Shown here piece after piece: positions 12,303 through 18,242 of a stretch of 18,242 nucleotides of DNA (position 1 is the stretch's first letter; each line of letters starts with the position of its first letter). A program made the position numbers and the translations under genes. Source of the DNA: Clostridia bacterium (GTDB taxonomy: Bacteria; Bacillota; Clostridia; CAKSNL01; HGM11501); contig CAAFWO010000051.1 of NCBI GenBank assembly GCA_900766735.1, forward strand, positions 1-18,242, given 5' to 3'. A model generated the notes under the pieces. It was given only the letters and a program-made list of their open reading frames with translations, made no database searches and was not told where the DNA came from.

Positions 12303-13616
12303 TTATACCTCCCTGATCAGCGCAAAGGAGCACGGTGAAAGCGTTACCTTGGGCTCGTCTGTTTTTTCCAAAAGCTCGCCCGAATGCGTCTTATCCACAA
12401 GATATATCTCGAACTTGCCGCCGTGCCCGAAGTCTGCAAGTATCTCTTTTTTCTCATCCGTCGCGCAGTCGGTATAATAGGTTATGATTGCAAGTGCCTT
12501 CCCGTCAGCCATCTTTCCGCAAAGGGCATAGACGTTGTCGCCCGTGCCCTCCGAAGGCACTTCGCCGAGGGCGTCATACATCATTCCGTACCAGTAAAGC
12601 GGATAGTAGCCCTTGAGCTTTTCATATGTGTAAAAGTCAAACGCACCGCAGAAGACCGAGGGGCGCGTGTCGTAATACATCAGCATATCGATATCAGAGT
12701 GCTGTGCCTTGGTGATGCACGCCATCGTAAACGCCGCTCCCTTGACGGAGTGGATCGCGTTTATAGAATAAATATACTGATCCGTCCAGCCCCTTATGTA
12801 GTTCCACTCGTTTAGGATGCTTTCGGTCTTTTCATAGCCGTATTTGTCCAAAAGGGCACGTATTCTCGCCGACTTCTCGCCGATCGAGATGGGCTCGGTG
12901 CAGTAAACGTGCCATGAGAAAAAGTCGATCGGGACTTTTCGCTTTTGCATTTCGCAAAGGAAATCCTCGCCCCACTCCTCGTTATACGCGAGCGCCGGGC
13001 CGCCGATCTTAAGGTTCGGGAAGAGCGACTTTAAATGCTTTGCCGTGATTTCGTAAAGATCAAAAAATTCTGCCTTCGTGCCGCCCCAGGTACGCTTATT
13101 GTCGCTGTCGTCATTGTCTAAGTCCGGCTCGTTCCAGATCTCCCAATAGTCCATGTCAAGCCTAAATCCGTCCGCCCAGCCCTCGTTATAGTGGCGGATG
13201 ATGTGCTCGCATATCACAGCCCACTTTTTAAAATCCGCGGGCGGAAGCGTGCCGTGTTTTTTTATCTGGTGCTCGATGCTCTGGCCAAGTCTGAAAAACG
13301 TCTTCGTGCCGGCCTCGAGCGTCGTCAGTATGCTCTCGTCGGTGCACGCAAAGTCGTAAGAGTCAGGGTCGTTAACATCGGCGGAAAAGTCCGGGAATAT
13401 CACGCTGATATCGTGCGCATAGGGGCCGCCGTAAACGCTTCCCGATATGTTGGAGTCGTGGTTTCTCGAATAGGGTATCCGCGCCGCCTTATAGTCGGAA
13501 AAATTTGAGCGCCACTGATCCGTCGCGTGCCTCGTATGCCAGGGGCCGCCGTTCGTCGCGTTCAGCAGCTTAAAGGGGGTGCATTCTTTTTTCATATCAA
13601 ATTTTACCGTTTCCAT
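12303..13616 (-). CDS. Glycoside hydrolase, GH39-like (clan GH-A)
   Basis: This 437-residue protein has no signal peptide, so it is probably cytoplasmic. The clan GH-A active site is visible: the acid/base Glu163 in YWEIWNEPD and the nucleophile Glu270 in ESILNEWN, both at strand ends of a TIM barrel. The text around them (KHLKSLFPNLKIGGPAL, DFFSWHVYC) resembles GH39 beta-xylosidases and relatives. A beta-rich C-terminal domain follows. GH39 also contains enzymes for other sugars, so the substrate remains open; it would act on short imported saccharides. The ATG has GAGGTGA about 7 bases upstream and a near-perfect promoter behind it. It is first in an operon with a sugar isomerase-type gene. 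Confidence 0.85.
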   Translation of the reverse strand: METVKFDMKKECTPFKLLNATNGGPWHTRHATDQWRSNFSDYKAARIPYSRNHDSNISGSVYGGPYAHDISVIFPDFSADVNDPDSYDFACTDESILTTLEAGTKTFFRLGQSIEHQIKKHGTLPPADFKKWAVICEHIIRHYNEGWADGFRLDMDYWEIWNEPDLDNDDSDNKRTWGGTKAEFFDLYEITAKHLKSLFPNLKIGGPALAYNEEWGEDFLCEMQKRKVPIDFFSWHVYCTEPISIGEKSARIRALLDKYGYEKTESILNEWNYIRGWTDQYIYSINAIHSVKGAAFTMACITKAQHSDIDMLMYYDTRPSVFCGAFDFYTYEKLKGYYPLYWYGMMYDALGEVPSEGTGDNVYALCGKMADGKALAIITYYTDCATDEKKEILADFGHGGKFEIYLVDKTHSGELLEKTDEPKVTLSPCSFALIREV

Positions 13617-13636
13617 ATTTTTATCACCTCGGTGAG

Positions 13637-13665
13637 ATTATACACCGATTATGATTCAAAGTCAA
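13637..13665 (-). promoter_or_regulatory. Promoter of the glycosidase-isomerase operon
   Basis: On the minus strand, TTGACT (13660-13665) and consensus TATAAT (13637-13642) are separated by exactly 17 bases. The -10 box sits inside a short dyad, CGGTG-N8-CACCG (13630-13647), which might be a repressor site. The distance to the ATG is about 28 bases. Confidence 0.8.
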
Positions 13666-13699
13666 TAAAATTCTTGACAAAACGGCGTATATATTATAA

Positions 13700-13750
13700 C
13701 CTGTAAGCAACAGCCGGTTGCTTGCAGGTTAGTGCGCTTTATGCTAAAAT
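13700..13750 (+). promoter_or_regulatory. Inverted repeat and promoter before the broken HTH gene
   Basis: CCTGTAAGCAA at 13700-13710 and TTGCTTGCAGG at 13718-13728 form an 11-bp inverted repeat with one mismatch and a 7-base centre. The right arm contains a fair -35, TTGCAG (13722-13727), placed 17 bases before TAAAAT (13745-13750). The arrangement suggests an operator over the promoter of the HTH gene, perhaps for autoregulation. A further TTGACA lies at 13674-13679 but has no well-spaced -10. Confidence 0.5.
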
Positions 13751-13768
13751 AGCAATGAGGTGATAATA

Positions 13769-14099
13769 ATGAAAACAAAAGACGTTATACTTTCTTTAAG
13801 AACAAAGGCCGGCCTTTCGCAGGACGAGCTGGCGGAAAAGCTCTTCGTCACCCGTCAGGCGGTGTCGCGCCGGGAAACGGGAGAGACCGTGCCGAATACC
13901 GAAACGCTGAAGCTCTTATCAAAGCTTTTCTATTGTTTCCATAAACACACTGCTCGGCGAGCCTCGAAAGCTCATCTGCCAGTGCTGCGGCATGCCGCTT
14001 GACGACGAGACCTTGAGCCGCGAGCCTGACGGCGAGATCAACGAGGACTATTGCAAGTGGTGCTATTCGGGCGGAGAATTTAAATTTCCCGCAGGATAA
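13769..14099 (+). pseudogene. HTH/zinc-ribbon regulator, frameshifted and truncated
   Basis: From the ATG at 13769 (GAGG 8 bases upstream) the frame reads KTKDVILSLRTKAGLSQDELAEKLFVTRQAVS, a normal XRE domain, up to KLLSKLF. There one extra base within 13931-13934 shifts the frame. In the other frame the family sequence resumes as VSINTLLGEPRKLICQCCGMPL and ends with EDYCKWCYSGGEFKF before TAA at 14097-14099. The two CxxC pairs form a small zinc ribbon. Relatives known to me continue further, so the C-terminus is also short. The usual SRWENGE has become SRRETGE. The unshifted frame gives 77 residues ending at 14002. I call it a decaying gene; a sequencing error could explain the shift but not the other changes. 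Confidence 0.75.
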
Positions 14100-14103
14100 A
14101 AAA

Positions 14104-14143
14104 AGCCGATATGAGGTTTTAGCGTTAAAACCTCATATCGGCT
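14104..14143. terminator. Convergent terminator between the HTH pseudogene and the secreted-protein gene
   Basis: An 18-bp perfect stem, AGCCGATATGAGGTTTTA and its complement, closes on GCGT. An A-run lies before it and a T-rich stretch after it. Both flanking genes point towards it. Confidence 0.9.
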
Positions 14144-14163
14144 AAAATTTTGTTTTGGGAAAA

Positions 14164-16359
14164 TCAGCCCACTATCTCATCCGGATCGTCAAATGCGGTT
14201 CTTGCCGGGATCACCCAGATCATCTGAGTATTGTTATCCCACTCAACGCGGCAATCCAATGCGTCCGTTATATCGCGGAGCTTGAAATAGTTGTTTCCTT
14301 CGATGTTATAGCAGGTCGCCTTTATCGGCACACCGTCGAGCGTTAAAAATACCGATGACGAAAGAGCCGTTCTCTGCGTGCCGTCACCCGGTGTCAGCTC
14401 GCCGCCGACCGATGTGTAATCGTAGAAGCTTAACATATCGATGGAATTTGTCGCACTGTCATACTTAACATCAAATTCTTTGATCGTTCCGTCAAGAATC
14501 TTTGCAATATCTCTTAACTTAAAGTAGTTGTTGTTATCGATGTTGTATGCGACGGTGTTATATTTAAGGCCGTCCAGGCAAACAGTCTGCGTTTTTGCAA
14601 CGGAGCTCTTGTTAAAGTTGTTTCCGGGATAATAGGTGAATGTATCGTGCTGATCATCCTCGTGAACCAGATAGCGGATCTCGCCGTTATAGAAAATGGT
14701 ATATATCTTTCCCGTTATCATCCAGGGGTCTATATCGGAAAGATCTATTCCGGGAATATTCCTCATATCCTCGTCACGGTCAAACGAATACTCCTCAATG
14801 CCGTATACGTTTACCCATTCCTTATCATGAATTTTGCTGATGTCGCCGTTGTTCGAGCTTACCCACTTAGTGTATTCTGCCATCATATCCTCGTCAACGT
14901 TGATATATCCGAATCGGAATGACCTAAGCTTTGCAAGCCCCTCGGCAGAATAGGTCAGCGCGCCCCATTCGCCCCAGGGCGTATCAACGGAGAGAACGCC
15001 GATAGGTGCGCCGAGCGCCGCCGTGTCCTGTGCGGACAGCGTTTCGGTGAGCTCCTCCAAATAGCTTGTCGGAACATAGCAAGCCTTTGAATTAAACCAG
15101 ATCTTTGAATTTGTTCCGTCATAATTTAAGTCGATAACATCGATCGCCGTGCCTTTTTTAACAGCGCCGACAACGGACGAACCGTCCGAAACGTCGCATC
15201 CGATGGCGGCTATCGCCTTGTACTGCGTTTTCGGCTTCTCGGTATTCGCAAGCTGTGCGTTCACATACTTGGACTCAACATAATAAAGGCCTTTTTTATA
15301 GTATATCTTATAATGGCCGTTTTGGGGAGTTGCGTCCACAATCTGGATCGTCTGATTGATCTTAATAACGCCCGATTTTACATAATCCTTATCGTCGGGA
15401 GTGGTCTTGACCATCAAAAGACTTGTCGCCTTGCCCACCGCCTCGATCGTCGGGGGAGTTGAAACCTGGTTGTTTATGTCTAAAATATAGCAGTTCTTCC
15501 TCGGGAGGAAATATACTGCCGGCTTCCAGCTTGTGAAAGCTGTACCGTCCTTCTCGCCGCACTGACGAATCGTTCCGCGCGATTCGTCAACACCGCCCTC
15601 GCTCCATACGGCAACCCATTTTTCATTATAGGCAACGACTTCAAATTCACTCGTTGTCGTAACATAGAACGCCGTGTTGGCGTTTGCCGCTGTTCTGCTC
15701 TTCTCGGCAAACGGAGGATCGTATCCTATTACCTTAAGCTCATCAAGTCTTCTGGAATGATAGTTGATGGGCGGCTCTCCGGGATAGAACGAGGCTTTTA
15801 CTGAGCCGATTTTTCCCTCATCGCCGATATGTACAATAGCCATTCCCACAAGCGGCAGCGACGCGGGGCGGTCATGTCTCACCCATTCGGTCGGCACCTT
15901 GGCATAGAAATTTCTTTCTCTGCCCTCGGTTGTCTTGCTTCCGCCGTAGATATAATCCGAAAGGAACGTCATCTCTATCGCGTGCTGATACTTGTCGGTA
16001 TCTGAGGATTCCCACTGCTTGTTTAAATCTTTCTCAACAGACTTGCCGGATCCGAGTATCGGTTTTGTTTCGCGGGCCGTCTCATAGGCAAGGACATATC
16101 CGACCGTGCCGTCCGAAAGCTGAATTTTATGAAACTTTCTGTTGTCCTCTCCGATTACATAAGCCTCCAAGACCGTCACTCTGGTTCCCTTGCTGATCTC
16201 GCTTATACCGCCTGAATAAGTGGGTTTTTTGGTGACCATTACAGTGCCGCCGTATACAACATATGCTGTATCGCCCGCCTTTATATCATCGGCGGCAGAT
16301 GCGACAGTACCAAGCACTATCAACGCGCATAGCACTGCCGTTAAAATTTTCTTCAACAC
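14164..16359 (-). CDS. Secreted protein with SH3-like domains and two C-terminal stalk-domain repeats
   Basis: The 731-residue product begins with a clear signal peptide (KK, hydrophobic core, ASA at residues 20-22). An SH3-like domain follows at about residues 28-95 and two more SH3-like stretches appear in the middle (around YKIYYKKGLYYVESKYV and KKGTAIDVIDLNYDG). The C-terminus has two related repeats, about 592-643 and 670-718, each with YNI-x3-NYFKLRDI and a following D-rich strand. These match the copper amine oxidase N-terminal-like stalk domain, common in clostridial surface proteins. I infer an extracellular wall-associated protein, with no enzymatic site recognised. The start is GTG at 16357-16359, 7 bases after GGAGG. 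It is monocistronic, with its own promoter and terminator. Confidence 0.85.
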   Translation of the reverse strand: MLKKILTAVLCALIVLGTVASAADDIKAGDTAYVVYGGTVMVTKKPTYSGGISEISKGTRVTVLEAYVIGEDNRKFHKIQLSDGTVGYVLAYETARETKPILGSGKSVEKDLNKQWESSDTDKYQHAIEMTFLSDYIYGGSKTTEGRERNFYAKVPTEWVRHDRPASLPLVGMAIVHIGDEGKIGSVKASFYPGEPPINYHSRRLDELKVIGYDPPFAEKSRTAANANTAFYVTTTSEFEVVAYNEKWVAVWSEGGVDESRGTIRQCGEKDGTAFTSWKPAVYFLPRKNCYILDINNQVSTPPTIEAVGKATSLLMVKTTPDDKDYVKSGVIKINQTIQIVDATPQNGHYKIYYKKGLYYVESKYVNAQLANTEKPKTQYKAIAAIGCDVSDGSSVVGAVKKGTAIDVIDLNYDGTNSKIWFNSKACYVPTSYLEELTETLSAQDTAALGAPIGVLSVDTPWGEWGALTYSAEGLAKLRSFRFGYINVDEDMMAEYTKWVSSNNGDISKIHDKEWVNVYGIEEYSFDRDEDMRNIPGIDLSDIDPWMITGKIYTIFYNGEIRYLVHEDDQHDTFTYYPGNNFNKSSVAKTQTVCLDGLKYNTVAYNIDNNNYFKLRDIAKILDGTIKEFDVKYDSATNSIDMLSFYDYTSVGGELTPGDGTQRTALSSSVFLTLDGVPIKATCYNIEGNNYFKLRDITDALDCRVEWDNNTQMIWVIPARTAFDDPDEIVG

Positions 16360-16413
16360 AATAATTCCTCCTTTTATTTTTGCGTCGGCTTATTTTAATT
16401 ATGTATCATAATA

Positions 16414-16442
16414 ATTATATACCTTTTTAAAGCAATATGCAA
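16414..16442 (-). promoter_or_regulatory. Promoter of the secreted-protein gene
   Basis: On the minus strand, TTGCAT (16437-16442) and consensus TATAAT (16414-16419) are 17 bases apart. The leader to the GTG start is about 48 bases and contains GGAGG. This promoter lies in the degenerate tail of the Abi-type relic. Confidence 0.7.
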
Positions 16443-16487
16443 GTGGTTTGAAAAATTTATGTTGAATTGAGGAAGCATAAATGAAAA

Positions 16488-16706
16488 AAGATATGTATAT
16501 TTAACGCCGTATATCTGAGCTATCTCCTTCTTGTCCTCCTGTTTCATATTCTTATAAAATTTCGACAGCGTTCCGAAACTGAATAATTCAATTAAGGCAT
16601 ACATCGGAATTTTGCCGGTTTCATAATTACATTTAAAGTTCTTTACAAAAGCGGATTTTTTATTTCTCTCGACCTCATTATTAATGACGAGACCAAGTTT
16701 CCTCAA
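16488..16706 (-). pseudogene. Fragment of an Abi_2 (AbiD/AbiF-type) abortive-infection gene
   Basis: An open stretch translates to EVERNKKSAFVKNFKCNYE, then IPMYALIELFSFGTLSKFYKNM, then KKEIAQIYGV. This is the conserved middle of Abi_2 family proteins, which stop phage infection and belong to the HEPN RNase superfamily. The rest of the gene is missing: the start is gone, and after YTYL the frame continues with unrelated residues. The family's RNICAH-like catalytic motif, expected shortly after, is not found. The fragment lies between the promoter of the secreted-protein gene and a tRNA-linked repeat cluster. It is a decayed defence gene, non-functional in this form. Confidence 0.8.
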
Positions 16707-16831
16707 ATTCTCTACCCGCGCATCTATATTTGGGGAAAAGGAGGAGCACACGAAGCGCGCAAAAGCTTTTACAACGTAAAACGGCGCGCAAATGTTTGCT
16801 CCGACGCGTCTGGCAGACTGTTTTTAGTGAG

Positions 16832-16899
16832 GAGTCCCTGATAGGTCCAACAAAAAAGCACTTCATACGAAGTACTTTTTTGTTGGTGACCATCAGACG
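16832..16899. repeat. Hairpin module A flanked by mirrored tRNA 3'-end copies
   Basis: The stem CCAACAAAAAAGCACTTC-atac-GAAGTACTTTTTTGTTGG (16847-16886) has one mismatch, which becomes a G-U pair in minus-strand RNA. Outside the stem, GAGTCCCTGAT at 16832-16842 is identical to part of the T-arm and acceptor of the tRNA at 17050-17126, in the opposite orientation. CTGATGGTC-ACCAA on the minus strand at the other side repeats its 3' end with one base missing. It looks like a terminator bounded by two tRNA 3' tails. Confidence 0.7.
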
Positions 16900-16909
16900 A
16901 GGGCGTTTA

Positions 16910-16985
16910 ACAAAATATCCCGGCGGGATATTTTGTAGCCCGAGAGTTCCTGTGAGATGAGAGCGAGCATTTATATGCGACGCTC
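16910..16985. repeat. Palindrome and second hairpin between modules A and B
   Basis: A perfect 27-bp palindrome, half-site ACAAAATATCCCG around one central G, lies at 16910-16936. A compact hairpin, GAGCG-a-GCAT-TTAT-ATGC-ga-CGCTC, lies at 16961-16985. Together with modules A and B this makes about 230 bases of nearly continuous secondary structure. No protein-coding meaning is seen between 16707 and 17049. Confidence 0.65.
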
Positions 16986-17001
16986 GAATCCACCCGTTAG
17001 G

Positions 17002-17061
17002 GATGGTCCACCAATAAAAAAACCGTTGTTTACACAACGGTTTTTTTATTGGTGGACCATC
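17002..17061. repeat. Hairpin module B: tRNA terminator with mirrored tRNA 3' end
   Basis: Two perfect 28-base arms (17002-17029 and 17034-17061) face each other over a 4-base loop. The right arm contains the last 12 bases of the tRNA gene (GATGGTCCACCA) and its downstream A/T-flanked terminator stem CCGTTG. The left arm repeats these 12 bases in reverse orientation. It can serve as the tRNA terminator, but an ordinary terminator does not extend into the tRNA. Confidence 0.8.
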
Positions 17062-17126
17062 AGGGACTCGAACCCCGGACCGACCGGTTATGAGCCGGTT
17101 GCTCTAACCAACTGAGCTAATGGTCC
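17050..17126 (-). tRNA. tRNA with CAU anticodon, probably tRNA-Ile2 (or elongator tRNA-Met)
   Basis: The minus strand folds into a full 77-base cloverleaf with encoded CCA. The acceptor is GGACCAT/ATGGTCC, the D-arm reads GCTCAGTTGGTTAGAGC, the anticodon stem ACCGG/CCGGT encloses CTCATAA, and the T-arm reads CGGGG-TTCGAGT-CCCTG. The anticodon is CAT. The GGACC acceptor and CGGCTCATAACCG-type loop resemble the Firmicutes tRNA-Ile2, whose C34 is changed to lysidine to read AUA, more than the elongator tRNA-Met. It is not an initiator, because the first pair is G-C. It has its own consensus promoter and lies downstream of the ABC-transporter genes. Confidence 0.93.
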
Positions 17127-17145
17127 TTTTCTCAATGCAAAAAAT

Positions 17146-17174
17146 ATTATATCAAAAAAACACCTCTGTGTCAA
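17146..17174 (-). promoter_or_regulatory. Consensus promoter of the tRNA gene
   Basis: On the minus strand, TTGACA (17169-17174) and TATAAT (17146-17151) are separated by exactly 17 bases. Transcription would start near 17139, about 13 bases before the tRNA. A 12-bp inverted repeat, TCAATGCAAAAA (17132-17143) and TTTTTGCATTGA (17186-17197), encloses the whole promoter. Confidence 0.88.
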
Positions 17175-17184
17175 GTGTTTTTTT
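17154..17184. terminator. Terminator after the ABC ATPase gene, overlapping the tRNA promoter
   Basis: AAAAAAACAC (17154-17163) and GTGTTTTTTT (17175-17184) form a 10-bp stem with an 11-base loop. It follows the ABC ATPase stop by about 22 bases. The stem and loop contain the -35 and spacer of the tRNA promoter, so one sequence both ends the upstream operon and starts the tRNA. Confidence 0.65.
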
Positions 17185-17206
17185 ATTTTTGCATTGATTA
17201 TCTCTT

Positions 17207-17980
17207 TTAATTTCCAGTCTCGATGCTGATCTCGCAGAACTTCTCTAACATATCCTCGACCTTGGCGTTTTTCTTATCCTCGCCCGAAAGGTCCATAATG
17301 CACTTACCCTCGTGCATCATGACAAGGCGCGAGCCGTATGACGCGGCGAAGCGCAGGTTGTGCGTTACCATGAGCGTCGTGATGCCGTTTTTTTTCACCA
17401 TCTTATCGGTCAGCTCCATGATGTTTTCGCTTGTTTTCGGGTCAAGCGCCGCGGTGTGCTCATCAAGTATCAAGAGCTTGATGTCCGTCATATTCGCGAT
17501 GACGAGCGCGAGCGCCTGGCGCTGGCCGCCCGAAAGAGCGCCGACCTTGACGTTCATTCTGTTTTCAAGACCCATTGAGCACTGCTCGACAAGCGACTTA
17601 TAGTAGCTTATCCTCTTTTTGTTGACCGCCATCGAAAGGCCGAAGCTCTTGCCTTTATTATCCGCAAGCGCCATATTCTCGGTGATCGTAAGATCGGGGC
17701 ATGTGCCCATCGCCGGATTCTGGAACACTCTTCCGATGAAGGCCGCCCTTTTGTATTCGGCAAGACGCGTGATGTCCTTCCCGTCAAAGGTTATCTTGCC
17801 CTCGTCCGGAAGCAGTGAGCCGCAGATGAGGTTTAAGAGCGTCGTCTTTCCCGAGCCGTTCGACCCGATGACCGAGACGAACTCCCCGTCCTTCACGGTG
17901 AAATCGAAATTGTCAAAAAGCGTCGCCCTGTCCGGAGTGCCGATGTTAAAATCCTTTCTTATTCCTTTAAGTTCAAGCAT
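17207..17980 (-). CDS. ABC transporter ATP-binding protein (COG1101-like importer)
   Basis: This 257-residue ATPase has all nucleotide-binding motifs: Walker A GSNGSGKTT at about 39-47, Q-loop FQNPAMG near 86-92, signature LSGGQRQ at 149-155, Walker B LLILDEH at 169-175, and the H-loop in LMVTHN. The overall text (FQNPAMGTCPDLTITENMALA, RMNVKVGALSGGQRQALALV, DEHTAALDPKT) is typical of the COG1101 family. Those ATPases pair with a COG4120 permease and a lipoprotein receptor and are implicated in uptake of aromatic amino acids or related compounds. It overlaps the permease gene by 8 bases, so the two are coupled. Glu174 is followed by His rather than the usual Pro, as in that family. Confidence 0.9.
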   Translation of the reverse strand: MLELKGIRKDFNIGTPDRATLFDNFDFTVKDGEFVSVIGSNGSGKTTLLNLICGSLLPDEGKITFDGKDITRLAEYKRAAFIGRVFQNPAMGTCPDLTITENMALADNKGKSFGLSMAVNKKRISYYKSLVEQCSMGLENRMNVKVGALSGGQRQALALVIANMTDIKLLILDEHTAALDPKTSENIMELTDKMVKKNGITTLMVTHNLRFAASYGSRLVMMHEGKCIMDLSGEDKKNAKVEDMLEKFCEISIETGN

Positions 17981-18242
17981 TTTTTACACCGCCCTTCCTT
18001 GTCTTTCCGCTTATCACAAGCGCTATTGTGAAAAGCACAGCCATTATTATCTTATTATACGCCGAAGGAACACCCAAAAATGTGGCGAGTCCCAGGCAGC
18101 CCTGATAGATGACCGAGCCTAAGATGACCTTCGTCGTCGGTTTTAAAAACCGAACCTTTGAGAACACCGAAAGGCCGATGATGAGCGCCGCAAGGCCGAT
18201 GACTATCATTCCGATGCCGATGTTCTGGTTGACGTTTCCGCG
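17973..18242 (-). CDS. ABC transporter permease, C-terminal part (runs off the window)
   Basis: Only the last 89 residues are present. The reading frame is open to the window edge and begins RGNVNQNIGIGMIVIGLAALIIG. Three hydrophobic stretches follow (IVIGLAALIIGLSVF, VILGSVIYQGCLGLATFLGV, IIMAVLFTIALVISG) before a short basic tail. The GNVNQNIGIGMIVIGLA wording is typical of the COG4120-type permeases that partner with the ATPase encoded next. The first part of the gene, and probably the substrate-binding protein, lie beyond the right end. Confidence 0.88.
   Translation of the reverse strand, partial: RGNVNQNIGIGMIVIGLAALIIGLSVFSKVRFLKPTTKVILGSVIYQGCLGLATFLGVPSAYNKIIMAVLFTIALVISGKTRKGGVKNA

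Noticed and set aside
16681..17037. Minus-strand frame of 118 residues through the palindrome cluster
   Set aside because: Its sequence (NGWIRASHINARSH and so on) is the kind of spurious translation often produced by tRNA-adjacent structured repeats; it crosses several hairpins and has no ribosome binding site.
16826..17061. CRISPR array
   Set aside because: The repeats are inverted, of different length and not regularly spaced; no direct repeat-spacer pattern exists here or elsewhere in the window.
16832..17061. Simple attL/attR direct repeats of an integrated element
   Set aside because: The outermost copy of the tRNA 3' end and the left arm of module B are inverted relative to the tRNA, and no integrase gene lies nearby. 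The same-orientation copy in module A is too short to decide.

Overview
The window looks like chromosomal DNA of a Gram-positive, clostridial-type bacterium (Firmicutes, probably a gut or anaerobic Clostridia/Oscillospiraceae-like lineage). The evidence is AGGAGG-type ribosome binding sites, near-consensus TTGACA-17-TATAAT promoters, a secreted SH3/stalk-domain protein, a tRNA with encoded CCA, and a relic of the clostridial Tn4451-type transposon gene tnpV. The species cannot be named from the sequence.

Layout. (1) 97-1398, minus: a DUF4143-type AAA ATPase. (2) 1573-3739, minus: a MATE exporter and an overlapping MerR-type regulator, behind a promoter with a 19-bp spacer carrying a 21-bp palindrome, the hallmark of MerR control. 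(3) 4004-4243, plus: a small HTH regulator with two upstream direct repeats. (4) 4265-6850: a polyol-phosphate dehydrogenase and a pentulose-phosphate epimerase, read away from a DeoR regulator. TTTCG-type operator repeats lie between the two directions, but the 3' end of deoR is replaced by foreign sequence. (5) about 6785 to 11180, plus: a visibly AT-richer island. It holds a tnpV relic, a small HTH gene, a PaeR7I/XhoI-type restriction endonuclease, a beta-class TSPPY methyltransferase, and two uncharacterised genes that appear to share a winged-helix-like module (one has a DUF4145-like C-terminus). This is the most likely seat of an undescribed system: a restriction-modification locus with a linked two-gene accessory module. 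(6) 11393-13616, minus: a GH39-like glycosidase and a sugar isomerase-type TIM barrel in one operon. (7) 13769-14099: a broken HTH/zinc-ribbon regulator. (8) 14164-16359, minus: a large secreted protein. (9) 16488-17126: a relic of an Abi_2 phage-defence gene, a cluster of strong palindromes that carry mirrored copies of a tRNA 3' end, and the tRNA (CAU anticodon) itself. (10) 17207-18242, minus: the ATPase and partial permease of an ABC importer.

Two themes run through the window. Metabolic operons sit beside local regulators whose operators can be read directly from the DNA (MerR, DeoR, HTH). Defence-related genes, one apparently intact island and one decayed fragment, sit at mobile-element or tRNA-associated breakpoints. 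All functions are inferred by reading motifs; no database search was run.
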